A stretch of 64,000 bases of DNA from contig JACPZK010000005.1 in assembly GCA_016195565.1 (NCBI GenBank), positions 42,151 through 106,150 of the forward strand, read 5' to 3'. The notes beneath the pieces were generated by a model, which saw only the letters and a program-made list of their open reading frames with translations, was not told where the DNA came from and made no database searches. Every line of letters begins with the position of its first letter. Within the stretch, counting starts at the first letter, position 1. This DNA comes from Nitrospirota bacterium (GTDB taxonomy: Bacteria > Nitrospirota > Thermodesulfovibrionia > Thermodesulfovibrionales > UBA1546). The translations under genes were made by a program, and so were the position numbers. Below, one piece after another: positions 25,747 through 34,542 of the stretch.

Positions 25747-26619
25747 TTAAATCAGCCCGTAATCCTTCAATGCCTTTTTCAGCTTGTCTTTATTCGCATC
25801 GGCCATCTCGCAGAGCGGAAGCCTGAATTCCTCTTTTATCTTTCCCATCATTGCAAGCGCTGTCTTAGCGGGTATCGGGTTTGTCTCTATGAACATGGAG
25901 GCATTCAGAGGCTCTAATTTGTAATGCAGTTTTCTCGCCTTTGCTATATCTCCCTTTTCCCAGGCAGCGCACATGTCGGAAACATCCTTCGGCGCTACAT
26001 TCGCAGAAACAGAGATTACGCCTTTTCCGCCGAGCGCAAGGAGTGTGAGTGTTGTAAAATCATCGCCTGAAATGACCGATATCCTGTCGCCGCACAGCCT
26101 TATAACCTCGCTTACCTGTTTCATGTCTCCGGTTGCCTCTTTTATGGCAGCTATATTTTTAATTTCTGCAAGGCGCGCAACTGTTGAAGGCAGGATGTTG
26201 GAGGCAGTCCTTCCCGGCACGTTGTAAAGAACAATGGGAATATCAACAGCCTTTGCCACTGCTTTGTAATGCCTGTAGATGCCTTCCTGTGTGGGCTTGT
26301 TGTAGTAAGGAGAGACAAGCAAAGCTCCATCAGCGCCGGCCTTCTCTGCTTTTTTTGTTATCATTATTGTTTCATCAGTGGCGTTTGCTCCTGTTCCTGC
26401 TATTACAGGGATGCGTTTATTCACAGTCTTGACTGTTATCTCTATTACCCTGTAGTGTTCTTCGTAGTCAAGGGTTGCTGATTCTCCTGTAGTTCCGCAC
26501 GGCACAATGGCATTGGTCCCCTGCTTTATATGCCACTCTATTAAATTGCATAAAGCCTTTTCATCAACCTTGCCTTTTTTAAAAGGTGTGACTATCGCAA
26601 CTGTTGAGCCCTTAAACAT
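25747..26619 (-). CDS. dapA: 4-hydroxy-tetrahydrodipicolinate synthase
   Basis: 290 residues from MFKGSTVAIVTPF, with GGAGG upstream. CGTTGESATLDYEEH (substrate loop), the Tyr region SPYYNKPTQEGIY, LYNVPGRTASN and the Schiff-base Lys in IAAIKEATGD are all there. It condenses pyruvate with aspartate semialdehyde in the lysine/diaminopimelate pathway. It is co-directional with the PilZ gene and dapF, so it probably forms a dap transcript. Confidence 0.96.
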   Translation of the reverse strand: MFKGSTVAIVTPFKKGKVDEKALCNLIEWHIKQGTNAIVPCGTTGESATLDYEEHYRVIEITVKTVNKRIPVIAGTGANATDETIMITKKAEKAGADGALLVSPYYNKPTQEGIYRHYKAVAKAVDIPIVLYNVPGRTASNILPSTVARLAEIKNIAAIKEATGDMKQVSEVIRLCGDRISVISGDDFTTLTLLALGGKGVISVSANVAPKDVSDMCAAWEKGDIAKARKLHYKLEPLNASMFIETNPIPAKTALAMMGKIKEEFRLPLCEMADANKDKLKKALKDYGLI

Positions 26620-26638
26620 ATTCGCCTCCTCTCTATGT

Positions 26639-26917
26639 TTATACAAACTTTACGCCGACTCTGTATATGCCCTTAATTTCTCCGTTCCCGCTCCATCTGA
26701 TAACTCCTACCTTATGCTTCATGTTGGTATTCAATCTCAGCACATGCCCCGGTTCAAGCGGATAGTCTGTCTTAATGCCTATCCCGCCCTCGCTGATATC
26801 AATACCTCTTGCCACAAGGTTCAATATCTTTGTGTCTATGACGTCAAGAACAGTCACAGCGCAATAAAAAGTTTCGATATAAGGTTTCCTTTCAAACTGT
26901 CTTTGCTCAAGCATCAT
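26639..26917 (-). CDS. PilZ-domain protein
   Basis: 92 residues, a single PilZ domain: the Arg-rich motif QFERKPYIE and DISEGGIGI (the D/N-x-S-x-x-G motif), ending RVGVKFV. PilZ domains bind cyclic di-GMP and alter motility or exopolysaccharide functions through partner proteins. The first motif is not a full RxxxR, so affinity is uncertain. It sits between dapF and dapA with gaps of 5 and 19 bases. Confidence 0.82.
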   Translation of the reverse strand: MMLEQRQFERKPYIETFYCAVTVLDVIDTKILNLVARGIDISEGGIGIKTDYPLEPGHVLRLNTNMKHKVGVIRWSGNGEIKGIYRVGVKFV

Positions 26918-26922
26918 CCCCC

Positions 26923-27822
26923 CTATAATTTAATATTTATCTGCCCTGTAAATACTTCCTCTGCAGTACCTGTCATATAAATATGGTTATCTTTGGCCCA
27001 CTCAATAATTAAATCCCCTCCTGCGAGATGTACTGTAACATTCTTCTTTGTAAGCCCCTTGAGGCTGGAGGCAACAGCAACGGCAGATGCCCCTGTGCCG
27101 CATGCCATTGTCTCGCCGGCGCCTCTTTCCCATACTCTCATTTTTATCTCCGAGCGGTTTAATATCTCTATGAATTCTACGTTAGTTCTTTTAGGGAAAA
27201 TCTCATGCATTTCAAGCAGCGGCCCGTAATAAGTTACAGGGAAAGCCATAACGTTGTCAACAACTATTACAGCATGAGGATTGCCCATAGAGACACAGGT
27301 TATTTTGAACTCCCTGTCCTCAATCTTTAAGGGATAGTCAATGATTAGTTTAGAGTTAGGAGTTAAGTCTATCCGACCCGTAGGGAGTTTTGAATTTTGA
27401 ATTTTGAATTTTGAATTTATTTTTACCGGTATTTTTTCAAGTTCAAAAACCGGTTCTCCCATGTCAACCCTTACCATAGCGCCTTTTTTTTCAGACTTTA
27501 TTATGCCTGCGGGTGTTTCAATATTAAGAATGGCTTTTCCGGATAACCTTCTGCTCCAGATATATCCGGCAAGGCATCTTATGCCGTTGCCGCACATCTC
27601 CACCTCGCTGCCATCAGCGTTAAATATCCGCATCTTGAAATCAGCGGTTCCGGACGGATAAAGCAGGAGCATCTGGTCAGCGCCTATGCCGAACTGCCTG
27701 TGGCAGAGTTTTTTGCTTAGAACTTTTAACTCTTCACTTTTAACTTTGAACTTCTGCGTAATGCAGTCAATGAGGATGAAGTCATTGCCGATGCCGTGCA
27801 TCTTTGTAAAATTAATCGTCAC
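26923..27822 (-). CDS. dapF: Diaminopimelate epimerase
   Basis: 299 residues, longer than the usual 270-280. The two catalytic Cys lie in CGNGIRCLAGYIW and MACGTGASAVAVA; the start FTKMHGIGNDFILID is typical. It interconverts LL- and meso-diaminopimelate for lysine and peptidoglycan. Extra residues come from repeats: KFKVKSEELKVLSKK (bases about 27713-27757, AGTTAAA heptamers) and INSKFKIQNSKL with NSKLI following (about 27345-27425). The second tract contains 38 bases identical to one inside leuS. All insertions are in loops away from the Cys residues. Confidence 0.95.
   Translation of the reverse strand: MTINFTKMHGIGNDFILIDCITQKFKVKSEELKVLSKKLCHRQFGIGADQMLLLYPSGTADFKMRIFNADGSEVEMCGNGIRCLAGYIWSRRLSGKAILNIETPAGIIKSEKKGAMVRVDMGEPVFELEKIPVKINSKFKIQNSKLPTGRIDLTPNSKLIIDYPLKIEDREFKITCVSMGNPHAVIVVDNVMAFPVTYYGPLLEMHEIFPKRTNVEFIEILNRSEIKMRVWERGAGETMACGTGASAVAVASSLKGLTKKNVTVHLAGGDLIIEWAKDNHIYMTGTAEEVFTGQINIKL
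27340..27425 (-). repeat. Heptamer repeats inside dapF
   Basis: TTCAAAA units (coding strand, 27388-27425) lie next to CTTAACT/CCTAACT units (about 27345-27375). The tract has no stop in the dapF frame. The codon phase of the shared 38-base segment differs from that in leuS, yet both are open. Confidence 0.85.
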
Positions 27823-27901
27823 TTTGCTAATCCCTAATCCCCAAAACCTAATCCCTGCTCTTTGTAATTGCCGAGCTCACGGCTCAGCAGGAAGAGACTC
27901 C

Positions 27902-28111
27902 TCAGCCACCGCCGCCACCGCATGCCCTGCCTGAAGCAGAGGGGCTGAATGTATCGCCTCCGGCAGCAGAGCATGAGAACGCGGACAGCAGTTTTTTTAC
28001 AACATTAGAACCACAATCAGGGCATCTTGTATCTTTCTCTGATGTCCCTGTTTTTTGCAGGACTGAAAATGACCTTTTGCATTTACTGCATTTATATTCG
28101 TAAATCGGCAT
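27902..28111 (-). CDS. FmdB-family zinc-ribbon regulatory protein
   Basis: 69 residues. MPIYEYKCSKCKRSF with the second CxxC in DTRCPDCGSN forms a zinc ribbon, and a Ser/Gly-rich tail ends in GGGGG. FmdB-type proteins are common small regulators named from a formamidase operon; the target is unknown. It is upstream of dapF on the same strand, with a heptamer-repeat spacer (TAATCCC units, about 27825-27860). Confidence 0.88.
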   Translation of the reverse strand: MPIYEYKCSKCKRSFSVLQKTGTSEKDTRCPDCGSNVVKKLLSAFSCSAAGGDTFSPSASGRACGGGGG

Positions 28112-28198
28112 CTTTTACCTCCATGTGTAATATTTTATTTTGCACATCTGCATCTTTTAAGTCAATTGAGACTCTGCTATAATCCAATTATGAAACAT

Positions 28199-28355
28199 CA
28201 TGACCCCTCACCCTAACCCTCTCCCACAAGGGGAGAGGGAACATGACGGGATAACTCTCCCGCGGGGGAGAGGGAAATTAATAGTACCTCCCTGATGGGA
28301 GGGATTCCACATTTATATCCCCCGCCCTTGATGGGAGGGGGCGCGGGGGAGGGTG
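28199..28355. repeat. GC-rich palindromic repeat cluster
   Basis: CCCTCTCCCACAAGGGGAGAGGG and further CTCCC/GGGAG inversions fill the space upstream of amrS. A shorter relative (CCCCTCTCCCACAAGGGG) is at about 46464-46481. These can form strong hairpins and may end or process transcripts. Confidence 0.6.
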
Positions 28356-28371
28356 AAAGAGGTATTTTCAG

Positions 28372-29385
28372 ATGAAAGAGGCAATGCTTTACGAGAAACT
28401 CGGCGATAAAAAGGTAAGATGCTTTCTCTGCAGCCACAGGTGTCTTATCTCGAGCGGAAAACGGGGGATATGCGCTGTCAGGGAGAACCTGGACGGCGCT
28501 CTTTTCAGTCTCGTATACGGCAAGGTTGTCGCTTCTAATGCAGACCCGATAGAGAAAAAACCGCTTTTCCATTTCCTGCCGGGCTCATCTTCCTTCTCCA
28601 TAGCAACAGCAGGATGTAACCTGAGGTGCCGGCACTGCCAGAACTATGAGATATCCCAGTTCCCGAGGGAAAGGCCTGACGTTCCGATACCCGGAGAGGA
28701 TATGACGCCTGAAGAGGTAGTGAACATGGCAGAGAGATACGGGTGCAAGAGCATAGCTTATACATATACAGAGCCTACGATATTTTTTGAATTCGCATAT
28801 GACTGTGCAATGCTTGCAAAAGGAAAGGGGATAAAGAATGTATTTGTCAGCAATGGGTTCATGACGCCTGAAAGCGTAAGGGCTATTGCGCCGTATCTTG
28901 ACGGGAACAACATTGACCTCAAAGGCAGCGAGAAGTTTTATAAGGAGGTATGCGGGGCAAAAGCTGAGCCTGTCAGGGATACGATAAGGCTTATGAAAGA
29001 GCTTGGCGTATGGGTGGAGGTTACAACATTGATAATCCCGGGTTATAACGATGCGGAGGAAGATTTGAAGAGCATTGCCGAATTCATAAAATCTGTTGAC
29101 CCTGCCATCCCGTGGCATGTTACACAGTTCTATCCAACTTATAAGTTAACAGATGCGCCGCGCACTCCTATCAAGACGCTGAGATGGGCGCGTCAGATGG
29201 GCTTTGACACAGGGCTTAAGTATGTTTATGAAGGGAATGTGCCGGGCGAAGGAGGCGAGAATACCTATTGCCCGAATTGCAGGGAACTGCTTATCCGGAG
29301 ATTCGGCTTCAGCATTCAAGAAAACAGGATAAAAGACGGGAAGTGTTTAAGCTGCGGTGCGGCAATAGAGGGGGTGTGGAGTTAA
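28372..29385 (+). CDS. amrS: AmmeMemoRadiSam radical SAM enzyme
   Basis: 337 residues. The radical SAM cluster motif is TAGCNLRCRHCQNYEIS (CxxxCxxC). Zinc-like CxxC pairs lie at the N-terminus (CFLCSHRCLISSGKRGICAV) and C-terminus (CPNCRELL, CLSCGA). This matches AmrS, a relative of pyruvate-formate-lyase activating enzymes whose partner is an AMMECR1 protein; such a partner (20905-21417) is 7 kb away. The reaction is unproved. Its stop codon abuts the inverted repeat at 29384. Confidence 0.92.
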   Translation: MKEAMLYEKLGDKKVRCFLCSHRCLISSGKRGICAVRENLDGALFSLVYGKVVASNADPIEKKPLFHFLPGSSSFSIATAGCNLRCRHCQNYEISQFPRERPDVPIPGEDMTPEEVVNMAERYGCKSIAYTYTEPTIFFEFAYDCAMLAKGKGIKNVFVSNGFMTPESVRAIAPYLDGNNIDLKGSEKFYKEVCGAKAEPVRDTIRLMKELGVWVEVTTLIIPGYNDAEEDLKSIAEFIKSVDPAIPWHVTQFYPTYKLTDAPRTPIKTLRWARQMGFDTGLKYVYEGNVPGEGGENTYCPNCRELLIRRFGFSIQENRIKDGKCLSCGAAIEGVWS

Positions 29386-29535
29386 CAGCCGAAAAATAGA
29401 CATAGAATTATGAACCCGTTGATTTATCTGTCATTGCGAGAACCCGAAGGGTTCGTGGCAATCTCATCAGAAACTACGGGATTGCTTCGCTTTGCTCGCA
29501 ATGACAACCTTCTATGTCTATTTTTCGGTAACAGT
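29384..29535. repeat. Nested inverted-repeat element behind amrS
   Basis: Outer arms AACAGCCGAAAAATAGACAT (29384-29403) and its near-inverse in 29510-29533 (CTATTTTTCGGTAACAG) enclose a complete REP-like hairpin (29430-29506, TCATTGCGAG ... CTCGCAATGACA). The outer arm shares ATTTTTCGGTAACAG with the ends of the repeats at 14461 and 45788. It accounts for most of the gap before the TPR gene. Confidence 0.7.
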
Positions 29536-29584
29536 ATAGGCTTGAACTTTTTCAGACGTTCTGTTAAGCTTTTTTTATAAGAAA

Positions 29585-30670
29585 ATGGCATTTGAAGATA
29601 TTGATAAATTAAAAGAGAAAGTGAAGAGGGATCCCAACTCAAAGCTTTTCGTCCCTCTTGCTGAAGAATACAGAAAAACAGGGATGCTTGATGAGGCCAT
29701 ATCTGTCCTGATGACCGGAATCACCAGCCAGCCGGGATATACAAGCGCAAGGGTATCACTCGGCAAGATATATCTTGAGAAAAAGATGGCGCCTGCGGCA
29801 AAGGAAGAATTCGAGAAGGTGATATCAGTGATACCCGATAACCTGTTTGCGCATAAGAAATTAGCCGAGATATACAGGGATACAGGAGAAAAAGAAAGGG
29901 CGATAGGAGAATACAGGGTAGTGCTCAAACTGAACCCTTTTGATGATGACGCTGTCTCAAATCTTGAGACTCTTCAGAGAGGCCATGTACAAGAGGAGAG
30001 CATAACAGCGCCGGAATCCGCTCCTGAAGAATTTTCTGTGCAGGGTAATGAAGCTGTTGAGCCCTCCACACAAACGGCGGGTAAAGAAACAATCAGGGCA
30101 GAAGAAGTTGAAGTTCTCCCTGCGGAAGAACCTTTACAGTCTCCGCATGGAGATGAGTTTGAGGAATTTAAGAGGTCTATAGCAGGGCAAGACGAATTAG
30201 CTTCTCCGCCTGAGGCGGATACGAAGGCTGGAGAGGGTACTCAGCCGGAAGGTGTTTTTGGTGAAGAGGTTATTTCGGATGAAGATATGGAAGAGGCGGA
30301 AAAGGAAGTAAGGTCCTATGCCGCGATATTCGGGGAGCAAGATATAGCACAGCCTCCTTCTTCTTTTGAGACTCTCAAGGAAGAAAAAGCGCCTGTAGCA
30401 GAGAGGCTGCCTGAAAAGGAAGACAAAGACAGATATAGCCTGAAGGATGCAGATCTGTTTATATCGGAAGATAATTACCTGAAGGCAATGAGTATTTACA
30501 GGGAGATGTTGTCTGCTAATCCACAGGATAAATATGTTATGCAGAAAGTTGAAGAATTAAGGATGCTGCTCAAGATACTTGGGAAAGACAAGGAAGCAGT
30601 AATTGATAAACTGGAAACCTTTGGTAAAAGGCTTAGGGAGAAAAAAGATGAGTTTTTCAGAAGTTCTTAA
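29585..30670 (+). CDS. TPR-repeat protein
   Basis: 361 residues, cytosolic. Three TPR units lie at about 1-120 (VPLAEEYRKTGMLDEAISVL, LGKIYLEKKMAPAAKEEF, KLAEIYRDTGEKERAIGEY). A long acidic disordered linker (120-285) and a final TPR-like helix pair (DLFISEDNYLKAMSIYREML) follow. It presumably scaffolds protein complexes. The gene overlaps the start of a roadblock/LC7 gene by 23 bases, so the pair probably functions together. Confidence 0.8.
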   Translation: MAFEDIDKLKEKVKRDPNSKLFVPLAEEYRKTGMLDEAISVLMTGITSQPGYTSARVSLGKIYLEKKMAPAAKEEFEKVISVIPDNLFAHKKLAEIYRDTGEKERAIGEYRVVLKLNPFDDDAVSNLETLQRGHVQEESITAPESAPEEFSVQGNEAVEPSTQTAGKETIRAEEVEVLPAEEPLQSPHGDEFEEFKRSIAGQDELASPPEADTKAGEGTQPEGVFGEEVISDEDMEEAEKEVRSYAAIFGEQDIAQPPSSFETLKEEKAPVAERLPEKEDKDRYSLKDADLFISEDNYLKAMSIYREMLSANPQDKYVMQKVEELRMLLKILGKDKEAVIDKLETFGKRLREKKDEFFRSS

Positions 30671-31004
30671 GGAAACAGTCGGGAAAGTTGACGGCGCAGT
30701 TTCTGCTATGATAATAAGCTCGGACGGTATGCCTGTTGAGGAATATGCCAGCGAGAAGCTTATTAATCTGGAAGACCTGAGCGCAGAGGCATCTGCAATG
30801 ATTAAGGACATAGGCAATGCTGCCGAGACGCTCGGGCTTGGCGAGGCGAAGGAGTTTTCAATAATCTCCGATAAGTGCGGAATTATAATGAGGAAGATAA
30901 ATAAGGATTATTATCTTGCGCTTATTATAAAGCCGGAGGGGAATTACGGAAAGGGCAGATTTGTTCTTAGGACCACAATCCCTAAAATAGAGAAAGAATT
31001 TTAG
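30648..31004 (+). CDS. Roadblock/LC7-domain protein
   Basis: 118 residues covering one roadblock/LC7 domain (VDGAVSAMIISSDGMPVEEY, DKCGIIMRKINKDYYLALII). In bacteria such proteins (MglB-like) regulate small Ras-like GTPases in polarity and motility or act as scaffolds. No GTPase gene is adjacent. The ATG at 30648 lies inside the TPR gene's end, with AGGGAG upstream. Convergent with rluD (4-base overlap). Confidence 0.85.
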   Translation: MSFSEVLKETVGKVDGAVSAMIISSDGMPVEEYASEKLINLEDLSAEASAMIKDIGNAAETLGLGEAKEFSIISDKCGIIMRKINKDYYLALIIKPEGNYGKGRFVLRTTIPKIEKEF

Positions 31005-31930
31005 CCTCTTAGCTGTTTTATACTTTCCTCCATATCCTCAGGCATGGGGCTGTGGAATTCAAGGTATTCTCCTGTGACAGGATGAATAAATCCAAGCGAT
31101 TCAGCGTGAAGCATCTGCCGTGGAAATGTCAGTTTTTCTCTTTCTTTTGTCTCCATCTCAATCTTTTTGCCGTAAGTGCGGTCTCCAAGCACGGGATGTC
31201 CGATAGATGCAAGGTGGACGCGTATCTGGTGTGTCCTTCCTGTCCGCAGTTTTGCTTCAATAAATGCTGTATGCCGGAATCTTTCAATTACCTTCCATAT
31301 TGTCAGCGCCTCTTTGCCTCTCCTTACCCTTGTTGACATCTTTTTCCTGTCAGTCTCAGAGCGTCCGATGGCAAGGCTGATCTGCCCGCTGTTTTCTTTT
31401 GGGTTTCCGTAGATAAGCGCAACATATCTTCTGTTTATTGTCCGCTGTTTGAATTGCTCCGCAAGGTTGTAGTATGCGGCGCTGTCAAGAGCAACGACCA
31501 TTACTCCTGATGTGTCTTTGTCAAGCCTATGCACAATGCCGGGTCTCAGCGGGCCGCCCGGCGCTTCAAGTTTCCCGCAGTAGTGGAAGAGGGCATTCAT
31601 CAATGTGCCGCTGCGATGTCCGGCAGCCGGATAAACAACCATGCCTGATGGTTTGTTTACTACAACAAGGTGTTCGTCCATGTAGAGTATTTCAACAGGG
31701 ATTGCTTCTGCAATGAGATGTTCCCGTTTTTCATCTTCGGCAGTTAATACAATAACGTCACCTGCTTTTACCCTGTAGTTCTGGCTTACAGTCCTGCTGT
31801 CAACAAGCAGAAACCCATTTTTTATGAGTCTCTGTATCTGTGAACGGGTAATCCCTGTTTCCTCAACGGCTAATACATCTATACGTTTGCCGGAATCCTT
31901 TTCCTGAACTTTCACTCTATGTGAGATCAT
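31001..31930 (-). CDS. rluD: 23S rRNA pseudouridine synthase (RluA/RluD family)
   Basis: 309 residues. An N-terminal S4 domain (ITRSQIQRLIKNGFLLVDSR) and the catalytic site GIVHRLDKDTSGVMVVA are followed by RTGRTHQIRVHLASIGHPVLGD. RluD modifies helix 69 of 23S rRNA and is the most likely member by length and domain set, though RluA/RluC paralogues look similar. Confidence 0.9.
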   Translation of the reverse strand: MISHRVKVQEKDSGKRIDVLAVEETGITRSQIQRLIKNGFLLVDSRTVSQNYRVKAGDVIVLTAEDEKREHLIAEAIPVEILYMDEHLVVVNKPSGMVVYPAAGHRSGTLMNALFHYCGKLEAPGGPLRPGIVHRLDKDTSGVMVVALDSAAYYNLAEQFKQRTINRRYVALIYGNPKENSGQISLAIGRSETDRKKMSTRVRRGKEALTIWKVIERFRHTAFIEAKLRTGRTHQIRVHLASIGHPVLGDRTYGKKIEMETKEREKLTFPRQMLHAESLGFIHPVTGEYLEFHSPMPEDMEESIKQLRG

Positions 31931-32095
31931 TGTAATTTTAATTTTAACCCGAACCGTACGGATATTGTTTGATTTTTTTATTTACACGCGCCCTTTTAGA
32001 AAGCTATACTAACACGCTGTAGCTATTCTTTAGAGGAGTGAGCATAAAACCTCATGAGTTTTTAACTCACAAGGGATATGGAAATGTCAGTAAGT

Positions 32096-32172
32096 CTGTC
32101 ATTCCGCACTTGATGCGGAATCCAGATAAAAGACAAAGAATGGATTCCCGCTTAATAACTGCGGGAATGACA
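32096..32172. repeat. REP-like hairpin upstream of bamA
   Basis: TGTCATTCCGC ... GCGGAATCC and GGATTCCCGC ... GCGGGAATGACA form two back-to-back hairpins. The rest of the gap 31931-32198 shows AT-rich promoter-like DNA but no gene. Confidence 0.6.
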
Positions 32173-32198
32173 AAAAAGAGGTATTTCTGGAGTTGAAG

Positions 32199-34460
32199 AT
32201 GAGGAAAGCGTCTTTACTTTTTTTCTGTTTTATAATGCTTGCAGTGTTTATAAGCGGGACAGACAGCGTCTCAGCAGAGGAAATTTCTCTGCCTCTGGTG
32301 AATTCTATGGAGGTAAAGGGGCTTAAGAGGATAGAGGAAGCTGCCGTGAAATCCAAGATAACACAGAAAACAGGAGAACCGCTTTCTTCGGAGAAGACCA
32401 CAAACGACATAAAAGACATTTACAAGATGGGCTATTTTGACGACGTCAAGGTTGAGATAGAGCCGCTTGAAGGCGGTGTAAGGGTTATATACCTGATAAA
32501 AGAAAAACCCACGATTATAAGCATAGACTTTCAGGGGAATAAGAAGCAGGAAGATTCAGACTTGAAAGAGAAGATAACAATAACGGCAAACTCTATAGCA
32601 GATACCGTCCTGATACAGGATAATGCCGACAAGCTGCGTGCCTTCTACGAAGAGGAAGGCTACTACCTGTCAAAAATCGTCCCTGTTGTGAAGAAGGTGA
32701 ATGATGATGAGGTTACGCTTACATATCAAATAGAGGAAGGGCCTAAGGTCAAGATAAAGTCCATAGTAATTGAAGGCAATAAGGCCATCTCAAAAAAGGA
32801 AATAAAAAAGACAATAAAAACAGGTGAATGGTGGCTGTTCTCTTTCGTGACATCATCAGGGTACTATAAAAAAGACGAGATGAGCTTTGATATTGAGAGG
32901 ATACGAAACCTTTACTTTAATAAAGGGTATATAAAGGTTGCTGTATCTGACCCCAAGATTCTCCTTACAGAGGATAAAAAGGGCATGATAATTACAATCA
33001 TGATATCTGAAGGAGAGCAATACAGGATATCTTCTGTGGATATAACAGGGAATAAGGCGTTCCCCGAAAGCGAATTGAGGAAGAAGATAAAATCCGCTCC
33101 CAAGAATATATTCAGCAGGGCAATGCTGAGAAGTGACGTGGCTGCGCTCGGAGAAATGCATTCGGAGAAAGGGTATGCGCTTGTGAATGTTGCTCCTGAC
33201 ATTGTGCCTGATGATGCTGCAAAGCAGGTTAAGATAACCTTCAAAATAGATGAAGGGGATATTTACAAAATAGGCAGGATAGATATATCAGGCAATATCA
33301 AGACAAGGGATAAGGTCATAAGGAGGGAGATCAGGCTTGATGAGGGAGACACATTTAATAGTTCGCTTCTGAAGAGGAGCTATGAGAGGCTTAATAACCT
33401 TAATTTCTTTGAAACTGTTGATCTGCAGCCTAAACCTAAGCCGGAGGAGAAACTTGTGGACATTGATGTAAAGGTGAAAGAAAAGCCAACAGGTTCTCTC
33501 ACCGTGGGCGGCGGGTACAGCTCTGTTGATAAGTTTATAGCCACTGCCGATGTCACGCAGGCCAATCTCTTCGGGACAGGGCGGCTCATAAAATTAAAGG
33601 GTGAATTCAGCGGCAGAAGCACAACATATAACCTTGGATACAGGGACCCCTGGTTTCTTGACAAAGAACTCTTATTCGGAACCGATGTCTATAAAACAAC
33701 AAGAAAGTATTCCGCATACGACAGAAAGGCTATGGGGTTTGATGTATTGTTAGGCAAAAGCCTGTCTGAATACTGGAAAACAGATGTAACATATAACTTT
33801 GAGAATGTGACGATATTCAATATAGCCTCAGGGGCGTCAGAGAAGATAACAGAGCAGGAAGGCAAAAAAATAACAAGCAGCATTACGCCTGCAATTGCAA
33901 GGGATTCACGAAATAATTATCTTGACCCTCACACAGGCTCAAGAAACATGCTGTATGTGACTTATGCAGGAATTGGCGGAGACAATTTCTTTCTGAAAAG
34001 CGGCGTTGATTCCTCGTGGTTTTTCCCTGTCACAGAGGAGACCACACTTGCTTTTAGAGGCCGATATGGCCAGGCAACAGGAATATTCAATAAACCGCTG
34101 CCTCTTTATGAGAGATTTTATGTCGGAGGCATTTACACTGTGAGAGGTATCGGCTGGGGAGAGGGCGGGCCGCGTGATGCAAACGGCGAAGTAATAGGCG
34201 GGACAAAACAGGTTATATTTAACACAGAATATATCTTCCCTCTTGTCAGCGAGTTGAAATTTAAAGGGGTTATATTTTTTGATGCCGGCAGGGCCTTTGA
34301 TTCTTTTAAGGACATTGAGGATCTTAAATACGGGGCAGGAGTAGGCTTCAGATGGTTCTCTCCTATAGGGCCAATAAGGCTGGAATGGGGGTATAATTTA
34401 AATAGAAAAACAGGGGAAAGTAAAAGCAAATGGGAATTTACATTCGGCAGCGCTTTTTAA
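32199..34460 (+). CDS. bamA: Outer-membrane assembly factor BamA
   Basis: 753 residues. A signal peptide (LLFFCFIMLAVFISGTDSVS) is followed by five POTRA repeats to about residue 420 (VKGLKRIEEAAVKSKITQKT; VEIEPLEGGVRVIYLIKEKP; IEGNKAISKKEIKKTIKTGE). The Omp85 barrel then carries the VRGIGWGEGGPRD segment and ends RKTGESKSKWEFTFGSAF with a C-terminal Phe. It folds beta-barrel proteins into the outer membrane. The ATG at 32199, 7 bases after GGAG, is preferred to the TTG two codons upstream. skp follows. Confidence 0.96.
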   Translation: MRKASLLFFCFIMLAVFISGTDSVSAEEISLPLVNSMEVKGLKRIEEAAVKSKITQKTGEPLSSEKTTNDIKDIYKMGYFDDVKVEIEPLEGGVRVIYLIKEKPTIISIDFQGNKKQEDSDLKEKITITANSIADTVLIQDNADKLRAFYEEEGYYLSKIVPVVKKVNDDEVTLTYQIEEGPKVKIKSIVIEGNKAISKKEIKKTIKTGEWWLFSFVTSSGYYKKDEMSFDIERIRNLYFNKGYIKVAVSDPKILLTEDKKGMIITIMISEGEQYRISSVDITGNKAFPESELRKKIKSAPKNIFSRAMLRSDVAALGEMHSEKGYALVNVAPDIVPDDAAKQVKITFKIDEGDIYKIGRIDISGNIKTRDKVIRREIRLDEGDTFNSSLLKRSYERLNNLNFFETVDLQPKPKPEEKLVDIDVKVKEKPTGSLTVGGGYSSVDKFIATADVTQANLFGTGRLIKLKGEFSGRSTTYNLGYRDPWFLDKELLFGTDVYKTTRKYSAYDRKAMGFDVLLGKSLSEYWKTDVTYNFENVTIFNIASGASEKITEQEGKKITSSITPAIARDSRNNYLDPHTGSRNMLYVTYAGIGGDNFFLKSGVDSSWFFPVTEETTLAFRGRYGQATGIFNKPLPLYERFYVGGIYTVRGIGWGEGGPRDANGEVIGGTKQVIFNTEYIFPLVSELKFKGVIFFDAGRAFDSFKDIEDLKYGAGVGFRWFSPIGPIRLEWGYNLNRKTGESKSKWEFTFGSAF

Positions 34461-34470
34461 ATAGGCGCAA

Positions 34471-34515
34471 ATACGTTATAGCGTAAAGCGTTATAGAGTT
34501 TATCGCGATAACGCA
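34471..34515. promoter_or_regulatory. CGTTATAG direct and inverted repeats before skp
   Basis: CGTTATAG occurs at 34474-34481 and 34489-34496 (15-bp period), with the inverse ATAACGC at 34508-34514. The cluster lies in the 82-base bamA-skp gap and could be an operator or an RNA hairpin tuning skp expression. Confidence 0.35.
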
Positions 34516-34542
34516 ATAACTAAAGTTTAAAAAGGAGGAAAA

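Noticed and set aside
25456..25917. Separate 153-codon gene
   Set aside because: It is the middle of the frameshifted SYLF gene read through past its original stop into DNA antisense to dapA.
28199..28355. CRISPR array
   Set aside because: Repeats are inverted, of unequal length, and lack regular unique spacers; no cas genes are present anywhere in the window.
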